This document shows positions 43,347 through 54,520 of a stretch of 64,000 bases of DNA, one piece after another. The notes beneath the pieces are model-generated. The model worked only from the letters and a program-made list of their open reading frames with translations, did no database searches and was not told where the DNA came from. The translations under genes and the position numbers were made by a program. The stretch spans positions 310,001 to 374,000 of the forward strand of contig CAWUHX010000279.1 of the NCBI GenBank assembly GCA_963922205.1, written 5' to 3'. Position 1 is the stretch's first letter. Each line of letters starts with the position of its first letter. The DNA comes from Romanomermis culicivorax (taxonomy: Eukaryota; Nematoda; Enoplea; Mermithida; Mermithidae).

Positions 43347-44117
43347 TTATAGGACAATTTTTTCTGCAGGTTTTAACAGACGACTCGCATAGGTGATTGG
43401 ATGTTTTTTGTTGTCTGAACCTATCTGGCTCAAGACTGCACCTATACCCATTGTTGAGGCATCGGTTTGTAAAATAAAAGGTTTTTGAAAATCAGGATAT
43501 GCTAAAATTGGAGGGTTGGTTAATGCAGTTATAAGGGCATCAAATGCGGTTTGTTGTTCTTGACCCCATGCAAAATGCACTTCCTTTTTCAAAAGTTTGT
43601 TCAAGGGATATGAGTGTTGTGCACAGTTTGGAATAAACTTCCAATAGTAAGAGATCAGGCCAAGGAAGGCTTTGATCTCTTTGGTTTTGGTTGGTGTTGG
43701 CATTTGTTTTACCGCTTCCAACTTCTTTGAGTCCGGCAATACCCCATGTTCAGAGATCCAATGACCCAGATATTCAACTTCTGGATAGAGAAAGTGGCAT
43801 TTGTTAAGCCTAAGTTTCATTCCTCCTTTGGTTAGTGGGTTGAGGATCTCTTCCAGATGATCCAACATTTCCTGATAGGTTTTAGCAAATACCAGGATAT
43901 CATCAAGATATACAAGGCATGTTTGCCACTGTAAACCAGATAAAAGTACATCTATCAGCCACTGAAAAGTGGCTGGAGCATTACAGAGACCAAATGGCAA
44001 ATAGTGAAATTCATACAAACCAGTAGGTGTTGTAAAGGCAGTTTTTTCCTGATCCTTTGGGGCAATGGGAATGGCATAATAGGCATTTGCCTGATCTAAG
44101 GTTGTAAAATATTTCAT
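43347..44117 (-). CDS. Reverse transcriptase and RNase H N-terminal part (minus element)
   Basis: Ty3/Gypsy RT with FTTLDQANAYY, LPFGLCNAPATFQ and the active site YLDDILVF, followed by the connection domain (FLGLISYYWKFIPNC) and the start of RNase H (FILQTDASTMGIGAVLSQ). The upstream RT sequence from about 44340 continues in the same strand through KKDVYPLPRINN but with at least two in-frame stops (in the KKV-ALEQ and SP-ATNT stretches), so this copy is not translatable as one polyprotein. Confidence 0.9.
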   Translation of the reverse strand: MKYFTTLDQANAYYAIPIAPKDQEKTAFTTPTGLYEFHYLPFGLCNAPATFQWLIDVLLSGLQWQTCLVYLDDILVFAKTYQEMLDHLEEILNPLTKGGMKLRLNKCHFLYPEVEYLGHWISEHGVLPDSKKLEAVKQMPTPTKTKEIKAFLGLISYYWKFIPNCAQHSYPLNKLLKKEVHFAWGQEQQTAFDALITALTNPPILAYPDFQKPFILQTDASTMGIGAVLSQIGSDNKKHPITYASRLLKPAEKIVL

Positions 44118-44811
44118 GCCCCCTAAGGTATCTAGGATATTGTTGATCCTTGGAAGAGGATAAACATCTTTCTTGGTTACTTCATTCAGACCTCTGGAGT
44201 CTATACATAGGTGGTGCCCTCCATCCTTTTTTTGGACTAGGACAGTGTTTGTTGCTCATGGGGAAGTATTTTTCTGAATTATGTTGTTTTGTTCAAGAGC
44301 TCAAACTTTTTTGGTTATGAGTTCCTTCTCTTTAGGAGGAACATGCAAAATGTTTGGAAAATACCCTTTCTGAACATTTTGCATGTTCGGAAAGGGTATT
44401 TCCATATGGGTTGGTTTGACCCAGTATGGATGTTGTGACTAATCAGCTGGGTTCTGCCGGTATATTTTTCATTAGATGCATGAAGTTTGGGATATTTGGA
44501 AAAGAGGTTGACCAATCCGATTCTTTCTGGTTTGGAAGCCATTGGGGATATGAGCGCATGTTGCTCAATCTATTGTTTTGTCCCTATTGCTGGGTTTTGA
44601 TGGTTCAGTGCATCTTGTACTGTGAAAATTTCATCTGTGAAAAGGGTTATTTCCCCAATAGTTGTATTTGGGTACAATTTCACAAGATGGTTATTTGGGT
44701 TAGGTACCTGAACTTGAATTCAACCATCAATTATGTTATTGATAGATGCTGCAAAATAAACATTATGGTTATCCAATTTCTTTGGTTCAAATTACTCACA
44801 AATACAGGTAC
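44118..44811 (-). pseudogene. Broken linker and RT fingers (minus element), with a palindromic insertion
   Basis: From PR towards RT the sequence includes the conserved HNIHTGSNQPIWKYPFR approach to the RT fingers, then an insertion at 44342-44403 composed of two interleaved inverted repeats, then PPKEKELITKKV and TNTVLVQKKDGG with in-frame TGA codons. The Asp-Ser change in LCIDSRGLN (usually DFRGLN) also departs from the family. Confidence 0.75.
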
Positions 44812-45450
44812 TCACAAATAGTTGGTTGGAACTTTTGTAGATGTTGTTACTATTGATCCAGGATCTAGTTGAATATAGTCCTCCAAATGTATGGTATGCC
44901 TCTGTTTGGCAGGGTTGTCCAACATTCCAAGGCATGGTATAGGTTGTGCCTTAAAGGTTATGGTTGATCTTTCCCAATTAAAATGTATGTTAGTAAAACG
45001 GGAAGTGAAATTTGTTTCCAGGAGTAGATCTGTTGTGCCGTTCTCCTGTATGTGGACAATGACCCTTTCTTTAATGTCATAGGTTGAGATGGTTAAATAA
45101 GCTGCACCAAGGGGGTTGATTTGTTGTCCATTGGCAGTAATAGGTTTTAAACTTGTTGGAATGACAATAAGGCCATCAATTTGTTTAGCCAACTTATGGT
45201 TGATAAGTGATAAAACAGCTCCAGTATCAACAAGAGCTGATACTGTAAATTGGTTGTTGATCTTTACATCAATGTGAGGGGTTCTCAACTCACCAAGACA
45301 ACAATTTGATGCTATAATGGTAGATAGCTGCTCCTCCTCAGGTGCACTTGGTTGATATTGTTCAGCGGTATGGTTTATCGCAGCACTGTAGGATGGTGGC
45401 TGGTTGGTTCTAAGCCGTGCTAGTCTGAGCAGAGCTGCACCCAGTCCCAA
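44812..45450 (-). CDS. Retropepsin protease (minus element)
   Basis: An aspartic protease of about 210 codons with catalytic ALVDTGAVLSLI, then LGAAYLTIS and the later TDLLLETNFTSRF at the position of the usual ILGxDFL. It cleaves the element's polyproteins. It begins only 60 bp after the envelope transmembrane segment. This copy has the intact DTG, unlike the matching domain in the plus element. Confidence 0.85.
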   Translation of the reverse strand: MGLGAALLRLARLRTNQPPSYSAAINHTAEQYQPSAPEEEQLSTIIASNCCLGELRTPHIDVKINNQFTVSALVDTGAVLSLINHKLAKQIDGLIVIPTSLKPITANGQQINPLGAAYLTISTYDIKERVIVHIQENGTTDLLLETNFTSRFTNIHFNWERSTITFKAQPIPCLGMLDNPAKQRHTIHLEDYIQLDPGSIVTTSTKVPTNYL

Positions 45451-45510
45451 GGTTGGTGGGAGAGGTGGAAAAAATGGAAGATGAATGCCACTATTCCCTG
45501 TACTCAGATA

Positions 45511-47474
45511 TCATTGAAGTAAAAAGTATATTATACACACCAGAATAAAAATTATAAGTGTGACTACTAATATGTTGGACACAAGCTGGAGTGGACCTTT
45601 GAGTAGGACATTCATTCGGGATGCAAAACTTTGTTGGGTTCCAGTTATAATGTGTTCAATAGCATTTCCAGCCCCTTCTATGGATTGTTTTAGACCAGAT
45701 CCAGCACCTATAATGGTTTGATGCACTGCATCGGGTTGATGGACATTTCAGATGCATAGTTTACCAAAACCTTCAGCATGTTTTCGATTTGTTGGGTTTT
45801 GTAAACATACTGTCGAAACAGTGCATAGTTGATCATTGGTGCGGAGGTTAATGAGGTTTGGAAAAGGCTTGGAGTGTTAAAATCGAAAACTTTGTATTTA
45901 CCTTTCCAAAGAAGGCTGACAGGTACTTGACTGACGTGGATATGTCCAGAATTGGTTGACCAATCCTTGCCATGGTTAAAGATCCCAATTGGTTTATGTG
46001 AGCAAGGCACTTTTGGACTGGACTCCACTAAGTCAGGTCCTCCTGGGGTTTGGAAGAGTACCTTATCATTCACCATAACTGACAAATACTTGTAACAGGT
46101 TTGGTTAATTTCATAGGTTGTGAAGGTTTTGGTTATGTTAGCCAGTTGACAGGGCCAAGTGGTTAAGGAATCACCTGTGAGTTCAGCAATGATGTCAGTT
46201 CTTTGCAAAAAGGCTCTGGCGCTCATGGTTGCATCTAGGTGCAAAAGTTGCCAGGTTATGTCTAATGTTCGCTGTACTTGATGGCACAGTTCTACCCAAA
46301 TACATCTGAAACTGGTTAGCTCATTTTGAAGCATATGTGTTTCTAAATAGGTTAGTATTGCATTGACAGGGTCAAGGTTTGTTGGACTCCTGTCATGTGG
46401 GGAAGAGCATCTAGGTGGGGTTTCCACCAAGACAACCCCAGGAGGTAGCTGTTTACCTGTGGTTGAATGATGTGGTTGTTGGTTGGTTAGGTTGTGGCTA
46501 GGAAACTGTAGGACAGCTTCTTGTTCAGTTGTAACTGCACCCCTAATTTCTGGACATTGGAGGAAATGATCCTTTATCTTAAAGGCACCCTGTAGCTCAT
46601 CAATGATAACACATTCATCACTCACCTGAGCTTTATATGTTTTCGTGGCTTCAACTGGACAAACTTTATTCGTCCCATTGCTGGACCAGACGATTAATCC
46701 CTCATCATTAATACAGTGACCAGCTGAAGCTTTACATCCTCCAACATCGCCAATGTTACTCATGACTTTTATTCTATCCCAAGTTGCAATCTGACCCTGT
46801 TGGATCAAAAAATTTGTTGTGGTTTTGCACATGTTTGTGCAACACCACTTGAACTTGATGTCAAGAGTTTGGTTGGTTGACCCAAATCCCAGTTTTAGTT
46901 CTATGAGATGGTGGAGTCCAAAGGTTTTTGACTCAAAGGTTGGCCTGCATTGTTGAGGAGTAACATGTTGTACTCGGGTTTCATCAGCTACAATCCCTTT
47001 ACTCCTAAGAAATCCTGTGTTGGTGCATATGGTTCTATGTTTTAAGACACATTTATGTGTAGTTATTACCAGAAGGTTACATCTTGGAGTAAAAATGGTT
47101 ACCGTTGAGTCAGCAACTGTTGTTTGGTCAGGTTCAGGTGGGTTGCAAATAATATGTTTTGGAACTTCCAAAGGATGTCCTGATTTGGTTATACCACAAA
47201 TTTGTTGTGCACAAACAGGTTTCATCATGTTCATCAATAAACACAACAACATAAGACAGAATAGTGACAAAATGTTTTTTATCTCATGTGTTGATGTTGG
47301 TTTTCCACATTTTGTTGCACTTTGGTTCTCCGCATCAGTGGTCGAGGTTTGTTGACCCTTAAAGATGGCATTTGGTTGTGCACTGGTTGTAGAAAGAAAT
47401 TTTTTGTTATTACCTTCTTTCTCACGCTGATCTACTGCTGCTCGCAGCTGTTGAATTTGCTGCTCCAGATCCAA
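45511..47474 (-). CDS. Envelope-like membrane glycoprotein (minus element), one frameshift
   Basis: 588 codons (47474-45708) plus a C-terminal piece in a second frame (45726-45511). In order: a Gln/Glu-rich coil, a hydrophobic signal (ILSLFCLMLLCLLM), a Cys-rich ectodomain starting CGITKSGHPLE with CTNTGF, a WCC..CKT cluster, GDVGGC, CYKYLSV and TPGGPDL, and a final transmembrane helix (LVSNILVVTLIIFILVC). The same landmarks occur in the plus element's protein. Position between gag and protease is atypical. The Cys pattern reminds me of captured negative-strand RNA virus glycoproteins (class III, chuvirus-like), but a phlebovirus-like class II origin is possible. Envelope identity is likely; the source virus is inference. 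Confidence 0.75.
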
Positions 47475-48101
47475 TTTTTTGTGGTCTGCTTCAGTGTCCA
47501 GGTCAATCTCTAGGGCGACCAGACTGAGCCGAAGTTCCTCAAGGCTAAAACATTCAGCCGCCAGGAGGTTGGTTGTTCCAAGTCTGGCATGCCCAGTAGA
47601 GCATTTTCTTCAGCCATGCTCATGACCACTTCTTCTGCTGCTGGTGGTTGGAGCAGCATGTCAGCCACTGGTTCGTTGTTTGTGGTCAGAGGTTGGGTTT
47701 CTGTTTTGGTTATGATTGTTGCAGTTGTTGGTGACCATTCTGGTGTTGCTGGTCGGGCTTGTTTGGTTGGTGGGGGCGTTGGTTTTCATGTTGCTTGGTT
47801 GGATGTTACCAATGTCCGATGTTCTGGACATTGAAAGCATGAGCACCCTATGGAACAAATATGGTTAGGTCGTTGTTGGTTAAATAGGTGATGGGTAAAA
47901 AGACCATCATCTTCTGTATCCAAAATGTTCAAGGATAGTGGTTGAGGGACTCCGTTAGAGTTTACCCAATTTCTGGTTGGTTCTAGAAAAATTAGAGGGT
48001 TGATTTCTAGTGAAAACTGTTGCATTACTTGGCTGCTTTCTGCAGTGTGTGGTTTTGTGGCGGGTATTGCTGGAGTTGTTGCAAGGCACATCACAGGTGG
48101 C
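47475..48101 (-). pseudogene. Region between Gag and envelope (minus element)
   Basis: Contains an open segment 48124-47786 that reads through NILDTEDDGLFTHHLF to a Cys pair (CSIGCSCFQC), matching the [15 protein letters not shown] part of the plus element's interval, then Asn/Thr-rich sequence, then a coil SLEELRLSLVALEIDLD leading into the envelope frame. Function unknown. Frames shift several times. Confidence 0.5.
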
Positions 48102-48398
48102 TTAATTGTGTCCAGTGCTGCCACAGATGGTGCAGCGGTTTATGTTGACCGGGTTGTGCCTGCATTCCTGTGAAGTGTGGTTGGGCTGTAGACAAAAAGG
48201 GCATGGTTGAGTTGTTGTCCAGTTTTGAGGGCGTTGATGTTGGTTCCACTGTTGTGGCAGTCGCTGGTTGGGTAGCAGTTGGTTGGGTAGCTGGTGGTTG
48301 TGCAGTGCCTGCACTAGTTGTTGGACCACTGGTTGTTGCTGTTGTTGGTTGGGGTGGTTTTGGTTATGCCAGTCAGGGTTGAGGTTATGGTTCGACAA
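48102..48398 (-). CDS. Gag nucleocapsid with CCHC zinc knuckles (minus element)
   Basis: A Gln/Asn-rich segment, then a perfect C-x2-C-x4-H-x4-C knuckle (CPFCLQPNHTSQEC) and a second knuckle CTICGSTGHN that is interrupted by a TAA at 48102-48104. The last Cys of that knuckle follows the stop at the expected spacing. Confidence 0.85.
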   Translation of the reverse strand: MSNHNLNPDWHNQNHPNQQQQQPVVQQLVQALHNHQLPNQLLPNQRLPQQWNQHQRPQNWTTTQPCPFCLQPNHTSQECRHNPVNINRCTICGSTGHN

Positions 48399-48447
48399 TG
48401 TTCACATGTTGGTATGGTTGTGACCTTTAAAAGGGATTAAAACTGCA

Positions 48448-49095
48448 TTAGTTGAGTTGCCTTCTAAAAAGCTGTAACTCTATATATTGGGCAGTGGTTG
48501 CTGCTGCCTCTAAAGAAGGAAATTCTCGAAAACGAACACCCTCTTGTATGGCCAGGTTAAGCCCATGAAGAAAAATAGGTTTGATTATAGAATCACGGTC
48601 ATGTTCAGAAAGATTAGGGTAGGCAGCTCGAGAGAGTGACTTTAAATGTTCTAAGTACTCAATAACAGTTTCTGTTGGTTTTTGAACTCGATCATATATG
48701 AGTTTTTGATGAACATCACTGTCTCGTCCATCAGGAAAAGCAGTTTTAAGCCTGGTTATGGCTTCCTGGTAGGTTTGTGGTGCATTTTGCATGCATCTGA
48801 GCTCCTTGAAGGTTGCTAAAGCAGTTCCTGTTAGATGAGACTGAAGTAAGGCTAGTTTAAATTTATCATCTGCATCAGATGAGCCATGAAGTATCATGAA
48901 GTGGTTAAGCCGATCTGCCCAATCTGTGAAAGATTCACCAAAAGCTCCTGAAAATTGTGGAGCTGGCCTTCCTGTTAAAAGTGGGTTAAACATCATCAAA
49001 AGTTTTTGGTTGGTTTCGCTTTGAGTTATATGGTTGGTTAACTGTTGAAGCTGGTCAGCTAATGGGTTGATTACGGTTTGTAGTGACTGGTTTTA
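48448..49095 (-). CDS. Gag capsid region (minus element), truncated at the 5' end
   Basis: 183 codons from the listed ATG at 48999, with in-frame sequence back to about 49095 encoding a Gln-rich coil (PLADQLQQLTNHI). Landmarks are FSGAFGESFTDWADRL, FPDGRDSDVHQKLIYDR and the retro-Gag helix VIEYLEHLKSLSRAAYPNL. At about 49095 the element sequence ends and Maverick polymerase sequence begins, so the N-terminus, leader and 5' LTR are lost. Confidence 0.85.
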
Positions 49096-49099
49096 GACT

Positions 49100-50896
49100 A
49101 CGACCATGACCAAAATGATCAGTACAAAAGTTATACACCACACAGTTCTGATGAAGAAGAAATTTAGGAACCAGTTCAAATTGACCATGGGGGTATAACA
49201 AACACATCTTTTGTTGTGGATGATTTTTTCGAGTCAGGTCAACTTACTACGGTAAATATTAGACATTTTAATACCGAAGGTCGTGAGTACTCTCTGAACT
49301 TTCCTAATACTGAACATATGGATGATTTAAATGCTCAACTTGCATTGACATTTCAATGCACTAGTTGAACAAATTTCTGAGAATGTCAACGATAATGTGC
49401 TTATGGGGTTTTCCTTTGACCATCCAGATTTGCCAAAAGGTCGCATTTTGATACTTTTTAGACCAAAACATGCTTTAACAGGTGATTTGATCATAAACAC
49501 TCTTAATGCTGTTCTTCAATGAAACGTACAAATTCAAATTGATAATCGGGAAGCTGCAATTCATACTATTGTTGTAACCCCACCTATGGGTCGAGGTAAG
49601 CTAATTAAATTACCTACTTAGTTACTTACTTACATGGTTGCATTTTAACAATTTTAAAAACTTTTCTTTTCATTTCATTTTTCTTTGCTTATTTTCTTTT
49701 TTAATTTCAAGGTATTCACAATGCTCATCAATATTTAAAACATAAAGATTTCCTGAAAGACAAGCCTCGCATCATTCTAATCCGTAATGAAGATAATTTG
49801 TGTTTTGCTAGAGCTCTTGTAGTTGCTAGAGTTTACATTCATAAAAAAGATATGAACGCAATGTACAAGTGGCAAAGTATACAAAAGTTTGACAAGACAC
49901 ATGTACTACAAACAAAGATTGCTAAAGAATTTATGACCCTGACAGGTTTAACTAATTATCAAGGATCTTGCGGATTTCATCAATGGGAAAAACTGCAAAC
50001 TGTTCTATTACCCAATTATCAAATCAAAATTTTTAGCAAAGAACAGTTTAAGGATTTAATATTTAGAGGTTAGCATGTTTTTACTTTTCTGTTATCATGT
50101 ATACATTTAGAGTTTTAAGGACCTGAAGCAACACATGTTTTGAATATTTATCACCATGACAATCATTACTCAGTCTTTAGAAAGATGCCTGGTTTTTTCA
50201 ACCGCAGTTACTTTCGTCCTTATTGCTATTTAGCCTACAATAACAAAGTGGAACATAGATGCAAAAACTTTTGCCCTTTGTGTTACAATACACCCTCATG
50301 TAATCAATTTAATGCTCCAAAATTCAAAGATTGTCACCGATATTTTAAAAACCAGGAGTGATTTGTTCGACATTAGTTTCTTTCTACTCAAAATTAACAA
50401 TCCAAACATCAAAAAATTGAGGAATCTATTTGTGACCATTTGAAAGTGTGCGAGCACTTTGATACACTGGTTCAATGAGCACTTTCTAAGCCTTATAATT
50501 GCGGTTATTTTGAATGCAAAACATGCAATAGGAGCATACTGAAAAAAGGTACTAAATAAGGTATTATTTTTATCTTTGTTCAAATTTTTGAATTTTAGGA
50601 CATTTATGTTTTATGCAACCTGTTGGTAATGAACAAGTTGAGGAAGATGTATTTGAAACAAATGATGAGGGTCTTAATGATGACAATACTTGTCTACTTA
50701 ATGATGAAATAGGAATTACCGATAAGTGTCTGATTAATCAAAAATTTGTTTTTTATGATTTTGAGACTATGCAGGAAAAAATATTATGACAAAGGAAATA
50801 GATGACATATTTGAACATGAACCAAATTTATGCATTGTTCACACTGTATGTGATCAGTGTTGTTGAAGGGAGGGAGATTTTTGTACCAATACGTGT
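49100..50896 (+). pseudogene. polB: Maverick/Polinton protein-primed DNA polymerase B, N-terminal part
   Basis: Coding pieces joined by three short introns (49596-49711, 50069-50119, 50549-50598, all GT...AG) match the N-terminal region of Maverick polymerases: NEDNLCFARALVVA, GSCGFHQWEKLQ, the YHHDNHYSVFRKMPGFFNRS Zn-finger approach with HRCKNFCPLCY and CNRSILKK Cys clusters, then the exonuclease motif KFVFYDFETMQ and EHEPNLCIVHTVC. It has a frameshift near 49355, TGA codons near 49519 and 50478, and another frameshift near 50780. The gene is cut at 50896 by the LTR and at about 49100 by the minus element; the polymerase palm domain is not in this window. Confidence 0.85.
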
Positions 50897-52312
50897 TGTC
50901 ACGTGCCGACAAATTTCGCCCAGCGTCACGTGATTCACATCATACTTTTTTGTTATGTTTTTCGCCACGTTTTGTGTTACAGTAATTCACATCAATTTTA
51001 CATTTCATTTTTATAATTTTTACATGCATTTTCTGTGTGTACTTTTTATGTTTTGTTTATGCACTTTTATTTCCGTTTCGATTTGTTATTATTCATTATT
51101 CACATAGACTACGGTATGTAACCCGCTAGCCAAGAATTTCCGTTAAAGATAAGCTCTCCGAGCTCATCCCTGTAATTAGAGCACAACTTGAACCTCTTAT
51201 CAGTAAAAACTAGCGAGGTTTCGCAACCTGAAATGCCTAGTTGGAAATTCTCACTAGATGACGTTCCTATGCCAAGCATGGAGAGTGAAAACTCGCCCCA
51301 ATGCTTAACGTAGTGAACTGGAAAATGTCTATGTGACCATAGGCATCTTCTGCAGCAATTTCCGCTGCAGAAGTTAGCTTGGGTGTGTCTTAACTCCACC
51401 CAAGGCATACTGTAGATTACGGGGCCCTTTAAAAGGGCTTGTTTCTTTAACTTTGCACTCATTTTTGGGCCTAAGCATCTTGTTGTGTTTTACAGCCTGC
51501 GTCCCCCGTTTGCCTAGCGTCGTCTTCATTATAATTTACATATTCCATCTGCGTTCGCCGCCAGTCAAATAAATTTACATATTTCGCCTTCGGTCTCCCT
51601 TGCATTGCCAGTTACTGTACCTCAACCATAGGAGTTTACCCGCTGCCGTTGATCGAGAACCCCCATCGCCTCCCCGAGGAAATGCTTGATACCATTGCCC
51701 ACCGACCCGCATCCGCATACCCTCCACGCCGAATTGCTTTGGATTTCCATTCCCCGCCATCCGTAGGACCCACGCTTTAACCCTTGAACCCGTCGCCCAG
51801 CGCTGAGTACTTTGAGAAGAGGATTTAGTGAGTCTTCTCAGGGGTTATTATTGTTGAGGGTATATTTGTGGCAATCCTCCTTAAGCTAGTTTTCCCTTGA
51901 GAGTACCCTCAGTTGAGAAAGCCCACAGACCCTTAAGGTCAGGGCCAATTAGGGGATTTAGGTTAACAATCGGGTCCCCTACAGTACGCTATTCTGCGAA
52001 TGGCACCATCCCTCATTCTCAGTGAATGAGGACTAGAAATTGCCACCCCTGACCTGGCCGAGTTGTCCATTATTCTACAGCTGAATCCAAGGACAAGGCA
52101 GAGGTACACCATGGCTTTTCCTGTGGGTTTTCCAACTGGGTTAGGTTCCCGAAACAGAGAATATTAACCGAGCCACCCAACGGGGTCACAGCATGTCACC
52201 TACAGTGTCATGGCCGTATTCCCTATGGGATATGGTATGGGTTCTCCCATCAATGTGACTGATCACGAGATCTACTCAATGTGACATAGCTCCCACTCCG
52301 TTTAATGTGACA
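50897..52312 (+). mobile_element. 5' LTR of the plus-strand env-bearing element
   Basis: A 1416-bp LTR starting TGTCACGTGCCG and ending GTTTAATGTGACA, matched over its full length by the solo LTR at 34084-35518. It begins directly in the Maverick polymerase gene. The U3-R-U5 division cannot be placed from sequence. The 3' LTR lies beyond the window. Confidence 0.92.
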
Positions 52313-52330
52313 TGGCGAGGCTGGAAAATC
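52313..52330 (+). promoter_or_regulatory. Primer binding site
   Basis: TGGCGAGGCTGGAAAATC directly after the LTR end. The first TGG pairs with a tRNA CCA end, and the match to the solo LTR stops exactly here, as expected. The cognate tRNA was not identified. Confidence 0.65.
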
Positions 52331-52377
52331 GACCTTTAAGTCTGGCTTCACAGTCCTTAGGAACGAACCTTTACCCT

Positions 52378-52510
52378 TTTGAGTGGAGACACCTCTTTCA
52401 ATTGGGTAGAATTTCGGTTTGAGTGGGGAACCCTCTCTCAGATCATGAGAATCGCCACTTGAGTGGGGGAACCTCTCTCAGGTCAGCTGATTCGCATTCA
52501 AAGTGGGACT
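52378..52510 (+). repeat. ~42-bp leader repeat
   Basis: Copies near 52381, 52420, 52462 and 52500 of GAGTGGGGGAACCTCTCTCA and variants. Spacing is about 40 bp. It lies just after the primer binding site. Confidence 0.7.
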
Positions 52511-53659
52511 ACTGTCCCTTAGGATGAACCTCTGCCCCCATGTAAGTCGGATACGCCCGTAAGCAGGTACACTGCCCCTTAGGTCGGAATGGCCCTTATG
52601 TTGGAGTTTTAACGCCAACTCAAGTAGCACCTTGTTTGAGTAGAGTTTAATCACAATAGGTCCGGATTTGCCCCAACAAGTGATCAAATTAATGATTCTT
52701 GTTTGTAATTTATGGCCTTATGAGTATCGTAACACCCATAAGCTTTAATAAACCCCCTGGTGTCAGGTTTTCCCCCAGAGTCGATCCCAAGAGTCATAGT
52801 TTCCCAGAGTCGAGTTTTAAATAGAGTATTCTGCCTCAATCTCCTCTGAGCTTTCTTTCTTTATTTTCTTTTCATTTTTTCTCTTTAAATTGGGCCTCCA
52901 TCCACTGTGTGTGATTGGGTAGGTTACTGTACCGCTGTATGGCTAATTGGTTACAGTACGACTGCATTTTGCACGTACTCCGACTACAGTATACCTGGGT
53001 ACGGGTACTTGAGTATCACAGCCCATGAGGTTCTACAATCTCTGAGTGTTTCGGGATCTCCGATCACGAGATACAGTACTCCTTCCACTCTTGATTCTGG
53101 ACGTCAAGTGTGGTCATGATTCGTTATCTGTGTCTGGTATGTGTGTCAACACACTTTTTCAAAATTTTTCTTATCTTCACTGAGCACTAGCCAAGTTGCT
53201 CATTTTCCGGCCAAACAAGCCAAAATTATACTGTTGACCCTTATAACACCGTACTTAGCAGATCACATTGCTTATCTCTTGGGCCTCAAATTTTATTTTA
53301 TTTACTTTACTTTTTATTTTTTTGGTCGTCTATGCGTAATGTGTGACCCAATTATCATAACTTTTTCACCCAATAAATTTTCTTATCTCAAAAATCAAAT
53401 CAAATAAAAACTAATAACCCATTTTCTTTCCTTTCTAAACAAACAAATTAAAATTTTATCCGTTTTCCTTCCTACTAAATAAAACATTCTCACTTCACTT
53501 CTATTCAAATTTAAAAAAAACAACATTTTTTTACCAGTCACACATACGTCATAGTTGGCAACCCTTCAGTAGGTCATTCTTATTATTTTTTCACCTACTG
53601 TACGGTCTTCTCTCTCTTCTCTCTCTCTAGGTAGTTGGACGTGGTGACGATCTTACCGA

Positions 53660-54520
53660 TCATGACCACTGACGTCAGCAACAACAACTTATTGTGTTGT
53701 TGTTATGAGGTGATGTGACTTGGAGACCCTACTTCAGACGTCTGCAACTACCTCACATGCTGCTGTTGCACTGAGGCAGGCCTAACTAGGTCATGCCTCT
53801 GACGTCAGCAATGGCTGCATAGCATGCAGCACTTCAGGGGTTGATGGTTCTCTGTGTCCTCCCCCTGCGTCTGCAACAGCTGCATCCCTTGCTGTTGCTT
53901 TAAGGGGTGGGTGGCCCACCGGCTCTACCTCTGACGTCAGCAATGGCAATGTAACATGTTGTTATTGCAGGATGGTGACCATATGGCACTATCTCTCTGA
54001 CGTCTGCAACAGCAGAGGCTCGTGTTGTTGCACTAGGACTGATCGGGTATACCGGTTCCAGTCCTTGACGTCGGCAACAACAATGCTCCGTGTTGTTGTT
54101 CCGAGATGTGAGGCCTTACAAACTGCACATCTGGCGTCTGCAACAACTGCATCTCATATCATTGTTGTAGGATAACTGAGACTCAGCAATTACCTTTTGA
54201 CGTCAGCAAGGGCGATGCTCCGTGTTGCCGTAGCAGGGTTGCTGGCCTTGGGGCCCTACCTACTGATGTCCACAATGATAATGTTTCTATTCCAGTATCG
54301 GAATTAAGACTTTACAGTCTTATTCTGGCGTCAGCAACGGCGATGCTCCATATTGCTGTAAGAAGTCTGTAGCTGTAGGCTCTTACTTTTGGCCTACATA
54401 CTGCAATATGAGATTATGGCACTTACATCCCAGTCACCTGAGGTCAGCACCGAGTGTGTGGTGGTGTATATCACATCTTTTGATGTCAGCACCCGGTTAC
54501 TGTGGGTTTACAAGATGCCA
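53660..54520 (+). repeat. ~67-bp tandem array of hairpin units with TGACGTCA-like motif
   Basis: About 13 units, each beginning with TGACGTCAGCAA or a variant (for example near 53667, 53728, 53790, 53865, 53930, 53998, 54066, 54131, 54199, 54264, 54330, 54437, 54481). Behind it most units have a stem such as GCAACAGC with GCTGTTGC or AACAACAAC with GTTGTTGTT. Stems differ in sequence but stay complementary, which points to selection on structure. The motif matches the palindromic CRE consensus TGACGTCA. Confidence 0.85.

Noticed and set aside
53660..54520. CRISPR-like array
   Set aside because: Units vary along their whole length, there are no constant repeats with unique spacers, and the genome is eukaryotic. 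It is a retroelement leader repeat.
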